A stretch of 39,291 nucleotides of DNA from Lachnospiraceae bacterium (GCA_024682115.1 JAIKZO010000116.1:1-39291); one strand, 5' to 3'. Shown: positions 14,962 through 24,298, numbered from the stretch's first letter. Notes: generated from the sequence alone by a model not told the origin. Translations and numbers: made by a program.

Positions 14962-16851
14962 TCACCTTGAAGAAAGATAAACCAAAAGAACGGAAATATC
15001 AGCGGGAGATACTCCGGATATCCTTGAAGCCTGTCCCACCGAAACCGGTCTTAAAGCTTTAAGCTTCTGTCTTGCTTCGATCCTTAGACTTTCAACATCA
15101 TCGTAATTTATATCTTCCGGGATCAGTTTCTGCTCCATCTTTTTAAACTGCTTAACCTGACGAAGGGCTCTTTCGATATATCCTTCATATTTGATCTCGA
15201 TCTCTACCTGATCGATGACCGCATCCGGAAGATCGGGCCTTTCGGGATCGAGAAGGGCAACCTTTCTGTAATCAAGTTCAGGTCTGCAGATAAGTTCCGC
15301 CAGAGAAGTGGATTTTGATATCGGAGCGGAATCCATACCCGCAAGGATATCCTGATTTTCCTTTGCCGCACCGAGATAAACATTCTTTATCCTGTCTATC
15401 TCTTTATCTATCAGTTCTTCTTTCTTTAAATACGCATCATATTCTTCATCCGAAACCAGTCCTACATCATGACCGATCTTACGCAGTCTCCTGTCGGCAT
15501 TATCCTGTCTTAAAAGAAGTCTGTATTCGGCCCTTGAAGTCATCATCCTGTAGGGTTCGAAGTTTTCCTTGGTGACAAGATCATCGATAAGTACACCGAT
15601 ATAAGCCTGCGACCTGTCGAGTACGATCTCTTCTTTTCCGAGAACGGACATAGCGGCATTTATACCGGCGATGATACCCTGGCCGGCTGCCTCTTCATAT
15701 CCGCTGCTGCCGTTGAACTGTCCGGCGGCATAAAGACCTTCGACATTTTTGAATCTTAATGTCGCATAAAGCTGATTGGGATCTATGCAGTCATATTCTA
15801 TAGCATATGCGTTTTTAACGATCTTGCAGTTTTCAAGGCCCGGAACCGTTCTGTACATCCTGACCTGAACGTCTTCGGGTAAAGAAGAAGACATTCCCGA
15901 AAGATACATTTCATTTGTTGAAAGACCTTCGGGTTCGATAAAGATCTGATGCCTTTTCTTATCGGGGAATTTTACGACCTTATCTTCGATCGAAGGGCAG
16001 TATCTCGGACCGGTTCCTTCGATGACACCGGCAAAAAGAGGAGATCTGTCGAGATTTTCTCTGATTATCTTATGTGTTTCTTCGTTGGTGTAAGTAAGGT
16101 AACAGGGCACCTGATCCTTCTGAACGGAATCGGGATCCGTGCTGAAAGAAAAAGGAACTATCCTCTCATCGCCGTTCTGTATCTCCATCTTGGAATAATC
16201 AAGAGAACGACCGTCCATCCTGGCGGGAGTCCCTGTCTTGAACCTTCTTAACGAGATACCCATTTCCTTTAGCGAATCCGAAAGATGGGTAGCAGCCATA
16301 AGTCCGTTAGGTCCGGTATAGGTAATTGCTTCACCGGTAAGACACCTTGCATTAAGATATGTACCCGAACAGATCACGACAGCCTTACAAAGATAAGTTG
16401 TCCCGGTATAGGTTCTTACACCGGTTATCCTTTTAACGGGTTCATCTTCCCATAAAAGTTCGCAGACCTCGGCCTGCTTTATCGTAAGATGATCCTGTTC
16501 TTCAAGGGTCATCCTCATTCTTTTCGAATAATCAGCTTTATCCGCCTGAGCTCTCAATGAATGAACGGCGGGTCCTTTTGAAGTGTTGAGCATCTTGGAC
16601 TGTATAAAAGTCTTGTCTATGTTCTTTCCCATTTCTCCGCCGAGAGCATCAACTTCACGGACGATATGTCCTTTTGAAGATCCTCCGATATTCGGATTAC
16701 AGGGCATAAGAGCGATGCTTTCAACAGACACGGTAAATATGACCGTATCAAGACCGAGACGAGCGGCTGCAAGCGCAGCTTCACATCCGGCATGTCCGGC
16801 TCCGATGACACATATATCAGTTTTTTCTATCAGTGTGTTTTTTTCCGTCAT
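14962..16851 (-). CDS. mnmG: tRNA U34 carboxymethylaminomethyl modification enzyme MnmG (GidA)
   Basis: This FAD- and NADH-dependent enzyme works with MnmE to make cmnm5U at the wobble position of several tRNAs. The protein is 629 residues, full length. The FAD-binding motif is near the N-terminus ([20 protein letters not shown]). [39 protein letters not shown] and the late [19 protein letters not shown] are all family signatures. The C-terminal helical domain ends [16 protein letters not shown]. It starts 3 bases after the mnmE stop, so the two partner proteins are made together. Confidence 0.98.
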   Translation of the reverse strand: MTEKNTLIEKTDICVIGAGHAGCEAALAAARLGLDTVIFTVSVESIALMPCNPNIGGSSKGHIVREVDALGGEMGKNIDKTFIQSKMLNTSKGPAVHSLRAQADKADYSKRMRMTLEEQDHLTIKQAEVCELLWEDEPVKRITGVRTYTGTTYLCKAVVICSGTYLNARCLTGEAITYTGPNGLMAATHLSDSLKEMGISLRRFKTGTPARMDGRSLDYSKMEIQNGDERIVPFSFSTDPDSVQKDQVPCYLTYTNEETHKIIRENLDRSPLFAGVIEGTGPRYCPSIEDKVVKFPDKKRHQIFIEPEGLSTNEMYLSGMSSSLPEDVQVRMYRTVPGLENCKIVKNAYAIEYDCIDPNQLYATLRFKNVEGLYAAGQFNGSSGYEEAAGQGIIAGINAAMSVLGKEEIVLDRSQAYIGVLIDDLVTKENFEPYRMMTSRAEYRLLLRQDNADRRLRKIGHDVGLVSDEEYDAYLKKEELIDKEIDRIKNVYLGAAKENQDILAGMDSAPISKSTSLAELICRPELDYRKVALLDPERPDLPDAVIDQVEIEIKYEGYIERALRQVKQFKKMEQKLIPEDINYDDVESLRIEARQKLKALRPVSVGQASRISGVSPADISVLLVYLSSR

Positions 16852-16854
16852 TAT

Positions 16855-18234
16855 CTATTTACCCATGCAGAATTCACTGAATATCTTATTTACCAGGTCA
16901 TCATCGACTTCTTCTCCGATGATGCTTCCAAGGAATAAATATGCATTCATAAGATCCACCGTGTAAAAATCCTCGGGAAGGGAATTATCCAGTGAATCCT
17001 TAACATTCTTAAGAGAATCCGAAGCCTCCTTCAAAGCTTCCTTATGTCTGAGATTGGTGATGATAATCTCATTTCCGACATCTATATTTCCTTTGATGAA
17101 CATATCCTTTACGGCATTCTTAAATTCTTCGTAACCGTCACCCGATAAAGCGGAAGTCCTGATAACACACGCATCGGGAATAAGTGCCCTGATATCTTCG
17201 ATCGAAACTACAGGTTCAAGATCCGATTTATTGTAAAGGACTATACTCTTTTTTCCTTTAAGAAGATCTTTTATCTCAAGATCGTTTTCATCCAGAGCTA
17301 CAGAAGAATCCACCACAAACAGGATAAGATCGGCATTGTCCAGGTACTGCCTTGCCCTGTTAACACCTATGCTTTCCACGGGATCATCCGTCTGTCTTAT
17401 ACCTGCGGTATCCGTAAGACAAAGCGTGATATCGTCAAGCTTTATCCTTTCTTCGATGATATCGCGTGTCGTACCGGCAATATCCGTGACTATCGCTCTG
17501 TCGGAACCTGAGAAAAGATTCAGTAATGAAGACTTTCCCGCATTCGGTTTTCCGGCGATCACTGTCCTTATGCCGTCCTTAATGATCCTGCCGTTATCGG
17601 AAGAAACGATCATCTCATCTACGGCGTTCAAAGATTCGTTAAGCTTTTTTTCAAATTCTTCCTTATGGTCATCAAAAGAAATATGCTCGGGATCGTCCAA
17701 AGCGGATTCGATATAAGCTATTTCATGAAGTATATCATCTCTCAGTTCTTTTATCTTTAAAAAAACACTTCCCCGTAATTGGAATAACGAATTCTTAAGA
17801 GATATTTCGGAATCCGAAGCTATCACATCCATTACGGCCTCAGCTTTGGAAAGATCTATCCTTCCGTTCAAAAAAGCTCTTTTCGTGAATTCACCCGGCA
17901 GGGCAAGTCTTGCTCCGTTCTTTAATACGAGCTCAAGTGCTTTGTTAAGGACAAAAGCGCCTCCGTGACAGTTTATCTCAACCGTATCTTCGGCGGTAAA
18001 GCTTTTGGGACCTTTAAAAAATGATACCATCACCTCGTCGACCGTATCTTCACCATCCAAAAGAAAGCCATAACGTATTGTATGGCTTTCCATAGATGAC
18101 AAGATATGTACATTTTTCGGGTCGACAAAGATCCTGTCGACTACGGCCTTTGCATCTTCTCCGCTTACTCTGATGATCCCGATACCGGAATTACCTGCGG
18201 GAGTTGCAATGGCGGCAATTGTATCATTTATCAT
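16855..18234 (-). CDS. mnmE: tRNA modification GTPase MnmE (TrmE)
   Basis: This GTPase is the partner of MnmG in wobble-uridine modification. It is 459 residues. The N-terminal folate-binding domain starts NDTIAAIATPAGNSGIGIIR. The G domain is embedded in a helical region: G1 GKPNAGKSS (228-236), G2 and G3 in DIAGTTRDIIEE and DTAGIRQTDDP, and G4 as NKSD. The C-terminus is FCMGK, the conserved C-x-G-K with the catalytic Cys. The gene lies 3 bases from jag upstream and 3 bases from mnmG downstream. Confidence 0.98.
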   Translation of the reverse strand: MINDTIAAIATPAGNSGIGIIRVSGEDAKAVVDRIFVDPKNVHILSSMESHTIRYGFLLDGEDTVDEVMVSFFKGPKSFTAEDTVEINCHGGAFVLNKALELVLKNGARLALPGEFTKRAFLNGRIDLSKAEAVMDVIASDSEISLKNSLFQLRGSVFLKIKELRDDILHEIAYIESALDDPEHISFDDHKEEFEKKLNESLNAVDEMIVSSDNGRIIKDGIRTVIAGKPNAGKSSLLNLFSGSDRAIVTDIAGTTRDIIEERIKLDDITLCLTDTAGIRQTDDPVESIGVNRARQYLDNADLILFVVDSSVALDENDLEIKDLLKGKKSIVLYNKSDLEPVVSIEDIRALIPDACVIRTSALSGDGYEEFKNAVKDMFIKGNIDVGNEIIITNLRHKEALKEASDSLKNVKDSLDNSLPEDFYTVDLMNAYLFLGSIIGEEVDDDLVNKIFSEFCMGK

Positions 18235-18237
18235 ATT

Positions 18238-18861
18238 TTATTTCTTTAAAGTGATGACTACCTTTCTGTAAGGCTCTTCACCTTCTGAATGTGTAGTAAC
18301 AAATTTATCATTCTGTAAAGCTGAATGTATGATCCTTCTCTCGTAAGGATTCATGGGTTCCAGAGTTACGCTCCTGCGTGTTCTCTTTACCTTTGAAGCC
18401 ATGTTCTTTGCAAGATTCTCAAGAGTCTGTCTGCGACGCTTACGATAATCTTCGGTATCAACCTTTACATGGATCTTTTCTTCCGTATTCTTGTTGACTA
18501 CGAGATTTGTAAGATACTGAAGTGAATCAAGTGTCTGGCCTCTCTTTCCGATAAGTATTCCCATATCATCGCCGGAAAGATCAACGTTCATGGTCTTATC
18601 GAATTCATCATATTTAATGGTGACTTTAGCATCGATACCCATTGCACGGAAGACATCATCCAGGAATACCTTTGCGGTATCATCGATCTCAAGTTTCTGT
18701 CTTGCCTTTATGACAGCGGGCTTTGATCCCAATCCCAAAAAGCCGGAATTTCCTTCATCGACTACTTCATATTCAAGCTTTTCTCTTGATATAAGAAGCT
18801 TTGAACAAGCCTCTACTACAGCATCATCAATTGTTTTTCCTGTAAACTCCATATAATCCAT
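18238..18861 (-). CDS. khpB: Jag/KhpB RNA-binding protein
   Basis: This 207-residue RNA-binding protein is found next to yidC in most Firmicutes. It has a Jag N-terminal domain (EFTGKTIDDAVVEACSKLLI ... GFLGLGSKPAVIKAR), a KH domain with GILIGKRGQTLDSLQYLTN, and a C-terminal R3H domain (PMNPYERRIIHSALQ ... GEEPYRKVVITLKK). In other Firmicutes the homologue affects cell elongation and sporulation, partly with KhpA. It is co-transcribed between yidC and mnmE. Confidence 0.96.
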   Translation of the reverse strand: MDYMEFTGKTIDDAVVEACSKLLISREKLEYEVVDEGNSGFLGLGSKPAVIKARQKLEIDDTAKVFLDDVFRAMGIDAKVTIKYDEFDKTMNVDLSGDDMGILIGKRGQTLDSLQYLTNLVVNKNTEEKIHVKVDTEDYRKRRRQTLENLAKNMASKVKRTRRSVTLEPMNPYERRIIHSALQNDKFVTTHSEGEEPYRKVVITLKK

Positions 18862-18876
18862 AATTAAATACCTCTG

Positions 18877-20220
18877 TTAATTATTGTTATTTTCATTGTA
18901 CTGACGGACAAGATTGGCTTTTGCGGCCAAAGATCCTTCCGCAAATACCTTCTTTTCCGAACTGTTTTCGGAAACCGCTTCATTCATTGCTTCGTCTTTT
19001 TCTTTTTTGGATACGGAATTGACATTTTTGGCTTTTTCCGATATCGACCTTCTCGGAGCAGGTGCTGCATTGGCAGCCGAAGCAATACTCTTTGTCTTCA
19101 TTGAAGCATATTTATCGATGGTATTGGGATCTATCCCTTTCTTTTCCATCTTTATCTTCTGTTTTTCCTTATTCTTTTCAACAAGGGCATCAATATCTAT
19201 CTTATCGATATGCTTATTAACGATTACCTGCTGGATGGAACGTACTACCGAACCTGCTATCCAGTAGATACCGATACCTGATGAAAAAGTAAAACAGAAA
19301 AATGCCGACATCAGAGGCATTACGTTATTCATCATCTTCATGGACTGCTGCATTGATTCTGCAGTATCTCCGCCCTGCGAACCGTTTGTATTCTGCTGGG
19401 GCATGAGCTTAACGTTTATCCACTGTGTGGCAGCAGCAAGAACGGGAATAAGGATCGCAGCTATTATAACTCCCCACTGTTTTCCGGAAGCATTGTTCCA
19501 GGCCTGCTGGATCATGTAGGAAGGTGAATTGCTGAGGTTCATTCCCAAAAAGAAATTGTATGTTTTGATCTTTTCGAGAGCTTCGATACAATTTGCGGAA
19601 GACCCTGCATATTTGGTAAGCTGATCGACATTCATGCTGTTCAAAACGTCGATAACCGCATTTACCTGGTTTCCTTCAATATCGAAGTTCTTAACGTAAG
19701 CGGCAGCTTCTTTTAAAGCTTTGATCTCTTCTACTTTTCCGCTGTTTATAACATTCTGGGCGATGGTCTCAAAATATCCCCTCAATGTTGATATATAAGC
19801 GGGAAGAGAATAAATAACTCTGTAAAGAGCAAACAAGATAGGCATCTGAATGAGAAGCTGGACGCAGGAACCGGAAGGAGAAACTCCGTATTTGGCATAA
19901 ACCTGCTTGGTCTCGGCATTCATTGCCATCATTGAATCCTGATCTTTTCTGTCCTTATATTTTGCCTGAATGGCCTGGAGCTCGGGATTCATCTTAGCGG
20001 AAAGCTTACTGAACTTCTGCTGTTTGACCGTAAGCGGCATGAGCAGAAGATAGATCACTATCGTAAATCCTATGATAGAAAGACCGATAAGTCCGCTGTC
20101 AAAAGAACCTAAAATGAGATCAAGGAACTTAAAGATTAAATTGATAATGGGACCGAGTATATATTTTGCTATGGGTCCCAGTATCTTTCCCTGATACTGA
20201 GTCAATAATACAGCGTACAA
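18877..20220 (-). CDS. yidC: YidC/Oxa1-family membrane protein insertase
   Basis: This protein inserts and folds membrane proteins alone or with SecYEG. It is 447 residues, much longer than Bacillus SpoIIIJ (about 260). The core has helices around residues 44-66 (GLIGLSIIGFTIVIYLLLMP), PSGSCVQLLIQMPILFALYR, KQWGVIIAAILIPVLAAATQ and AFFCFTFSSGIGIYWIAGSV. A cytoplasmic helical hairpin region (KMNPELQAIQAKYKDRKDQD) is present. About 90 extra residues lie between the second and third core helices, and a roughly 110-residue charged C-terminal tail is rich in Lys, Glu and Asn. No lipobox is evident. The position of the groove arginine in SpoIIIJ aligns with Tyr here. It lies 39 bases downstream of yidD. 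Confidence 0.95.
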   Translation of the reverse strand: MYAVLLTQYQGKILGPIAKYILGPIINLIFKFLDLILGSFDSGLIGLSIIGFTIVIYLLLMPLTVKQQKFSKLSAKMNPELQAIQAKYKDRKDQDSMMAMNAETKQVYAKYGVSPSGSCVQLLIQMPILFALYRVIYSLPAYISTLRGYFETIAQNVINSGKVEEIKALKEAAAYVKNFDIEGNQVNAVIDVLNSMNVDQLTKYAGSSANCIEALEKIKTYNFFLGMNLSNSPSYMIQQAWNNASGKQWGVIIAAILIPVLAAATQWINVKLMPQQNTNGSQGGDTAESMQQSMKMMNNVMPLMSAFFCFTFSSGIGIYWIAGSVVRSIQQVIVNKHIDKIDIDALVEKNKEKQKIKMEKKGIDPNTIDKYASMKTKSIASAANAAPAPRRSISEKAKNVNSVSKKEKDEAMNEAVSENSSEKKVFAEGSLAAKANLVRQYNENNNN

Positions 20221-20259
20221 AATAAGTACCTAACCCTTTCTTACCAAATTCCACAGTCT

Positions 20260-20469
20260 TTACGGAACAGGATCATATCCGCCTTTTGAAAACGGATTAC
20301 ACCTTAAAATTCTCCATAAAGCCAAAAAACCTCCCTTAAAAGCACCGTATTTGCTTATCGCTTCCAGTCCGTATTCCGAACAGGTCGGTATATACGGACA
20401 TTTGGTACTTTTTAAAGGAGACAGATATTTTCTGTAGAATTTTATAAAATAAATTAAAATAGTTTTCAT
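20260..20469 (-). CDS. yidD: membrane protein insertion efficiency factor YidD
   Basis: This 69-residue protein has the full YidD pattern: [40 protein letters not shown] and [17 protein letters not shown], with the three conserved Cys. In E. coli it assists YidC-dependent insertion from the cytoplasmic face. It sits between rnpA (12 bases) and yidC (39 bases), the classic arrangement. Confidence 0.96.
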   Translation of the reverse strand: MKTILIYFIKFYRKYLSPLKSTKCPYIPTCSEYGLEAISKYGAFKGGFLALWRILRCNPFSKGGYDPVP

Positions 20470-20481
20470 CGGATTGTCGGA

Positions 20482-20817
20482 TCACTTCATTACCTTATGA
20501 AGCTTAAGAAGATGTGATAATGCACTGTCCATTTCCTTAAATGAAACGGAGGAGGCACTGCCTCGGGCAACGACTGCAATGTCTAAACCACTATTAAACA
20601 TTTTTTCCTGCAGCCTGTAACTTTCTTTTAACAATCTTTTAACTCTGTGACGGATCACACTGTTTCCTACTTTTTTGCTGACACTGATTCCGAGTCTGTT
20701 GCAAGGCAGGTTGTTTTCCAGAATATATACCACCAGGTATCTGTTTGCCTTGGATCTGCCGTTCTTATAAACGTTTTGAAATTCGGAATTCTTTCTCAGC
20801 TTTAAAGTATTTTTCAC
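20482..20817 (-). CDS. rnpA: ribonuclease P protein component
   Basis: This is the small basic protein subunit of RNase P, which matures tRNA 5' ends together with the RNA subunit (not in this window). It is 111 residues. It has LKLRKNSEFQNVYKNGRSKA at the N-terminus and the RNR-type motif in SVSKKVGNSVIRHRVKRLLK, where the central Asn-Arg is varied to His-Arg. It is preceded by a terminator-like hairpin that separates it from rpmH, and it leads directly into yidD. Confidence 0.96.
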   Translation of the reverse strand: MKNTLKLRKNSEFQNVYKNGRSKANRYLVVYILENNLPCNRLGISVSKKVGNSVIRHRVKRLLKESYRLQEKMFNSGLDIAVVARGSASSVSFKEMDSALSHLLKLHKVMK

Positions 20818-20824
20818 TTAACGC

Positions 20825-20848
20825 AAAAAAAGCCACTTTAAAAGTGGC
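20825..20848 (-). terminator. attenuator-like hairpin between rpmH and rnpA
   Basis: On the minus strand GCCACTT and AAGTGGC pair around a short loop (20832-20848) and are followed by seven T's (20825-20831). It begins immediately after the rpmH stop and ends 7 bases before the rnpA start. Partial termination here would give more L34 mRNA than the downstream genes. Confidence 0.75.
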
Positions 20849-20983
20849 CTATGCTGACAACTTTTTTCTTCCTTTAGCGCGTCTGGCAGCTAAAACCTTA
20901 CGTCCGCCGGGAGTACTCATTCTTGCTCTGAAGCCGTGGACTTTTGATCTCTGTCTTTTTTTAGGCTGAAAAGTCATTTTCAT
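20849..20983 (-). CDS. rpmH: 50S ribosomal protein L34
   Basis: This 44-residue ribosomal protein reads [20 protein letters not shown], then [20 protein letters not shown] and KLSA. It is very basic and matches L34 throughout. A strong AAAGGAGGTG site lies upstream of the ATG at 20983, and a perfect -35/-10 promoter lies about 40 bases further up. It is the first gene of the leftward run from oriC. Confidence 0.98.
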   Translation of the reverse strand: MKMTFQPKKRQRSKVHGFRARMSTPGGRKVLAARRAKGRKKLSA

Positions 20984-21023
20984 ACGGGAACACCTCCTTT
21001 ATAAATAGGAAAACAACAAACCG

Positions 21024-21053
21024 ATTATAATGGATTTTTTCAATTTATGTCAA
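21024..21053 (-). promoter_or_regulatory. rpmH promoter with perfect consensus boxes
   Basis: The minus strand reads TTGACA (21048-21053), 18 bases, then TATAAT (21024-21029), a perfect match in both boxes. Transcription would begin near 21017 and give a leader of about 35 bases before rpmH. It is divergent from dnaA. Confidence 0.9.
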
Positions 21054-21421
21054 GTAAAATAAGGAAGTAAAAAATATTGAAAAATCAATAATTTTTTCGG
21101 TTCTACATATTGTGTCGGACGGCCATTAAAATACCATATTTTGATCATAAAATTGTGTCTCAAATTGACATAATTTTATTCACAACTTGTGGATAAATAT
21201 GTGGATAAGTGTGAATAAATCATCCAAAACATAATAAAAGACATAATTTTGTTTATGAACAATTACTCACAATCATGTTATTTTTTGAGTTATGAAAAAT
21301 TCTTATGTCAACTCTGAAAACGCCGTAAAATAAGTATTTATAGAAGTTTTTGAGTTTGAATTTTTGTTTCTTTTATATTAAGATGTGTTAGTGATAATAA
21401 AAGGATGGGGTAGTTATACAC
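21054..21421. other. oriC: oriC region upstream of dnaA, with DnaA-box cluster
   Basis: This AT-rich gap between rpmH and dnaA has no coding potential. A DnaA-box cluster lies at 21176-21218: TTATTCACA (21176, one mismatch), TGTGGATAA (21188, perfect, reverse), TGTGGATAA (21200, perfect, reverse) and TGTGAATAA (21210, one mismatch, reverse). The first three start exactly 12 bases apart. Very AT-rich stretches on both sides (21056-21110, including an imperfect A/T inverted repeat near 21069-21098, and 21218-21310) are candidates for the unwinding element; which one melts cannot be told. The dnaA promoter is at its right end. Confidence 0.9.
21350..21379 (+). promoter_or_regulatory. candidate dnaA promoter
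   Basis: TTGAGT (21350-21355) and TATATT (21374-21379) are spaced by 18 bases, about 43 bases upstream of the dnaA start. The boxes are only moderate matches, and neighbouring T-rich sequence gives alternatives. Confidence 0.4.
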
Positions 21422-21422
21422 A
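21414..21422 (+). promoter_or_regulatory. DnaA-box-like motif on the dnaA start codon
   Basis: TTATACACA differs from the consensus TTATCCACA at one base, and its last A is the first base of the dnaA ATG. It fills the space between the GGATGGGG ribosome-binding site and the start. The same motif touches the dnaN start. Confidence 0.5.
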
Positions 21423-22789
21423 TGGAAACCGGAAACTTTAATGATTTTATAGAAAAGAACTGGGAAAATATAATCGAAACACTCAGAAACGAATATGACA
21501 TTGCTGACATTTCTTTTGACACCTGGATCAGACCTCTTAAATTCAAAAATATCGAAGATGATGTCGTTTATATAATCGTTCCGACCGACATGGCACAGGC
21601 CATGAACTATATTTCAAAGAAATTTATGACATATTTTATGGTCACTATCACGGAGATGATCGATCATAATGTCAAGGTCATGTTCATCCTTGAAAATGAT
21701 GTCCAGAACGAAGAAATCACCAAAAAAGAAAAGATCTACAATATAAATTCCGAAAACGCAAATCTTGTTTCAAAATACAGATTTGATACTTTTGTTGTAG
21801 GAAACAGTAATAAATTCGCACATTCAGCAGCTCTTGCGGTTGCCGAATCTCCCGGTGAAGCTTATAATCCACTCTTTCTTTACGGAGGATCCGGACTTGG
21901 CAAGACTCATCTCATGCATTCCATAGGTCATTTTATTCTGGATCAGGATCCTAATAAAAAGGTTCTTTATGTCACTGCGGAGAACTTTACCAATGAAGTT
22001 ATAAATGCTATAAGATCCAACAGTTCATCAAAAGTTAACGAAATAAGGAAAAAATACCGTTCCGTTGATGTTCTTTTGGTCGATGATGTTCAGTATATCA
22101 TAGGAAAAGAAGCTACCCAGCAGGAATTTTTCAATACTTTTAACGAACTTCATTCTGCCGGAAAACAGATAATCATTTCTTCGGATAAACCTCCTCAGGA
22201 TATGGAAACACTTGAAGAAAGGTTCAGGACAAGATTCCAATGGGGTCTTACCGCTGATATCCAGGCTCCCGATTATGAGACCAGGATGGCTATCCTAAAC
22301 AAATATTCCGAAAATAACAAAAAAGACATAGATAATGCCGTTTTTGAATATATCGCCGAAAACATCACCTCAAATATAAGAGAACTTGAAGGTGCATATA
22401 ATAAGCTGATGGCTTATTCAAGATTGAATAAAGTAGATATTACACTTGATGTGGCCGAAGAAGCTCTTAAGGATATAATCAATCCAAATCAGGTAAAGGA
22501 AATAACTCCGGCAAATATAATAAACATTGTTGCCGAACACTTTAATCTTACGGCCGATGATATAAGATCAAAGAGAAAAACAGCTGATCTGGTCCTTCCG
22601 AGACAGATATGTATGTACCTTTGCAAGGAGCTTACCCAGGAACCTTTACAGGAAATAGCAAAAGCATTAAATAAGAAAGATCATACTACCATTATCTACG
22701 GGATAAACAAGATATCGGAAAGTGTAAAAGTGGATAAGTCACTTTCAAACAAAATTGATATCTTAAAGAAAAAAATAAGTCCCTTATGA
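21422..22789 (+). CDS. dnaA: chromosomal replication initiator DnaA
   Basis: DnaA binds the DnaA boxes next to it, opens oriC and helps load the helicase. It is 455 residues. Domain I is at the N-terminus (DFIEKNWENIIETLRNEYDI), followed by a short linker. The AAA+ domain has Walker A GGSGLGKTH (155-163), Walker B VDVLLVDDVQYI and the arginine finger region EERFRTRFQWGL. Domain IV ends with the signature KKDHTTIIYGINKI and its helix-turn-helix. The ATG at 21422 follows GGATGGGG at 11-base spacing. A single-mismatch DnaA box touches the start codon, which suggests self-control. Confidence 0.98.
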   Translation: METGNFNDFIEKNWENIIETLRNEYDIADISFDTWIRPLKFKNIEDDVVYIIVPTDMAQAMNYISKKFMTYFMVTITEMIDHNVKVMFILENDVQNEEITKKEKIYNINSENANLVSKYRFDTFVVGNSNKFAHSAALAVAESPGEAYNPLFLYGGSGLGKTHLMHSIGHFILDQDPNKKVLYVTAENFTNEVINAIRSNSSSKVNEIRKKYRSVDVLLVDDVQYIIGKEATQQEFFNTFNELHSAGKQIIISSDKPPQDMETLEERFRTRFQWGLTADIQAPDYETRMAILNKYSENNKKDIDNAVFEYIAENITSNIRELEGAYNKLMAYSRLNKVDITLDVAEEALKDIINPNQVKEITPANIINIVAEHFNLTADDIRSKRKTADLVLPRQICMYLCKELTQEPLQEIAKALNKKDHTTIIYGINKISESVKVDKSLSNKIDILKKKISPL

Positions 22790-22981
22790 TATGAACATCA
22801 TTCACTTTTTATATTATCTTATCAACACTGTTATCGTTTCTTTTTTTGCTTAAAAATGCTATAATATATGAGTTGTACACAAATGAACATCTGTTAATAC
22901 TAACTATACTGAAAAGTTAATTAATTTATATCATTTGTGCGGATAACCCCATCGATCAGATAAGAAAGGAATTTATACACA
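22790..22981 (+). promoter_or_regulatory. dnaA-dnaN intergenic region: dnaN promoter and DnaA-box-like sites
   Basis: This 192-base gap has no gene. It holds an extended -10, TGCTATAAT (22857-22865), with only a poor -35; TTATCAACA (22819-22827, one mismatch from a DnaA box); and TTATACACA (22973-22981), one mismatch, ending just before the dnaN ATG. Together with the cluster upstream of dnaA this could form a two-part origin as in Bacillus, but this is inferred. No terminator for dnaA is evident. Confidence 0.6.
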
Positions 22982-24091
22982 ATGAAGCTTATTTGTTCAA
23001 AATCAAATCTTCTTAACGGAGTAAATATCGTATCTAAAGCAGTTCCCAATAAGACTACGATGTCTATCCTTGAATGTATCCTCATTGATGCTTCCGAAGA
23101 TAAGATAAGACTTATAGCCAATGATACGGAACTCGGTATTGAAACGGTTATTAAAGGTATCATAGAAGAAAAGGGTAAGATAGCCCTGGATGCGAAGATA
23201 CTTTTTGATATAGTAAGAAAACTTGACGATCAGGATGTAGTGATCGAATGTGATTCTTCTCTTAAGACATTCATTACCTGCGGCAAGGCAAAATTTACGA
23301 TCATAGGAAAGCCGGCTGATGAATTTACCTATCTTCCCAATGTTGAAAAGATAGATTCGATAACCGTTTCCCAGTTTACTTTAAAAGAGATAATAAGACA
23401 GACTATTTTCTCTATAGCTGATAATGACAACAATAAGATAATGACGGGTGAACTTTTCGAAGTTAACGGTGATGTTCTTAAGGTTGTTTCACTTGACGGA
23501 CACAGGATATCCATAAGAAAGATAAATCTCAAGACAGATTATCCTTCAAAGAAAGTAATAGTTCCCGGAAAGACCCTTAACGAGATAAGCAAGATTCTTT
23601 CGGGTGATACGAACAAAGAAGTAAATATATTCTTTACGGGAAAGCATATAATATTTGAATTTGATGAAACGATCGTTGTTTCAAGACTTATCGAAGGTGA
23701 ATATTTCAAGATAGACCAGATGCTCTCATCAGATTATGAGACCAAGATGAGCATCAATAAAAAAGAGCTTTTTGATTCAATAGACAGAGCTACTCTTCTC
23801 GTAAAAGAAGGAGATAAGAAGCCTATCATCATAAATATTGCCGACGAAAAGATAGAGTTAAAGATAAATTCCACTGTCGGAAGCATGAATGAAGAGATAT
23901 CCGTTAAAAAACAGGGTAAGGATCTGATGATAGGTTTCAATCCCAAATTCATGATAGATGCTTTAAGAGTTATAGATGATGAAGAGATAGATATTTATTT
24001 TGTTAATCCCAAGGCTCCATGTTTTATTAAAAATGCCGAGGAAAGCTATATTTATCTCGTACTTCCGGTTAATTTCACGACTGTTTCTTAG
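22982..24091 (+). CDS. dnaN: DNA polymerase III beta subunit (sliding clamp)
   Basis: This is the ring-shaped processivity clamp for DNA polymerase III. The 369-residue length is typical, with three similar domains. Recognisable parts are MKLICSKSNLLNGVNIVSKA, TMSILECILIDASEDKIRL, LPNVEKIDSITVSQFTLKEI, DGHRISIRKINL and the C-terminus SYIYLVLPVNFTTVS, where the LVLP-type end is conserved. AAAGGA precedes the ATG by 11 bases. The yaaA gene begins at the next base but one after the stop. Confidence 0.97.
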   Translation: MKLICSKSNLLNGVNIVSKAVPNKTTMSILECILIDASEDKIRLIANDTELGIETVIKGIIEEKGKIALDAKILFDIVRKLDDQDVVIECDSSLKTFITCGKAKFTIIGKPADEFTYLPNVEKIDSITVSQFTLKEIIRQTIFSIADNDNNKIMTGELFEVNGDVLKVVSLDGHRISIRKINLKTDYPSKKVIVPGKTLNEISKILSGDTNKEVNIFFTGKHIIFEFDETIVVSRLIEGEYFKIDQMLSSDYETKMSINKKELFDSIDRATLLVKEGDKKPIIINIADEKIELKINSTVGSMNEEISVKKQGKDLMIGFNPKFMIDALRVIDDEEIDIYFVNPKAPCFIKNAEESYIYLVLPVNFTTVS

Positions 24092-24092
24092 T

Positions 24093-24298
24093 ATGGAAGA
24101 AATAAAGATAAAAGACGAATTCATAAAACTTGGGCAGGTTTTCAAATTATCCGGAATGACTGATTCCGGAGTAGAGGCCAAGATAGTCATTCAGAACGGC
24201 GATGTTACCGTTAACGGTGAAGTATGTCTTGAAAGAGGAAAAAAAATAAGAAACGGTGATGTGATCAGGTATAAAGATAAAGAAATCAAGGTTTTAGC

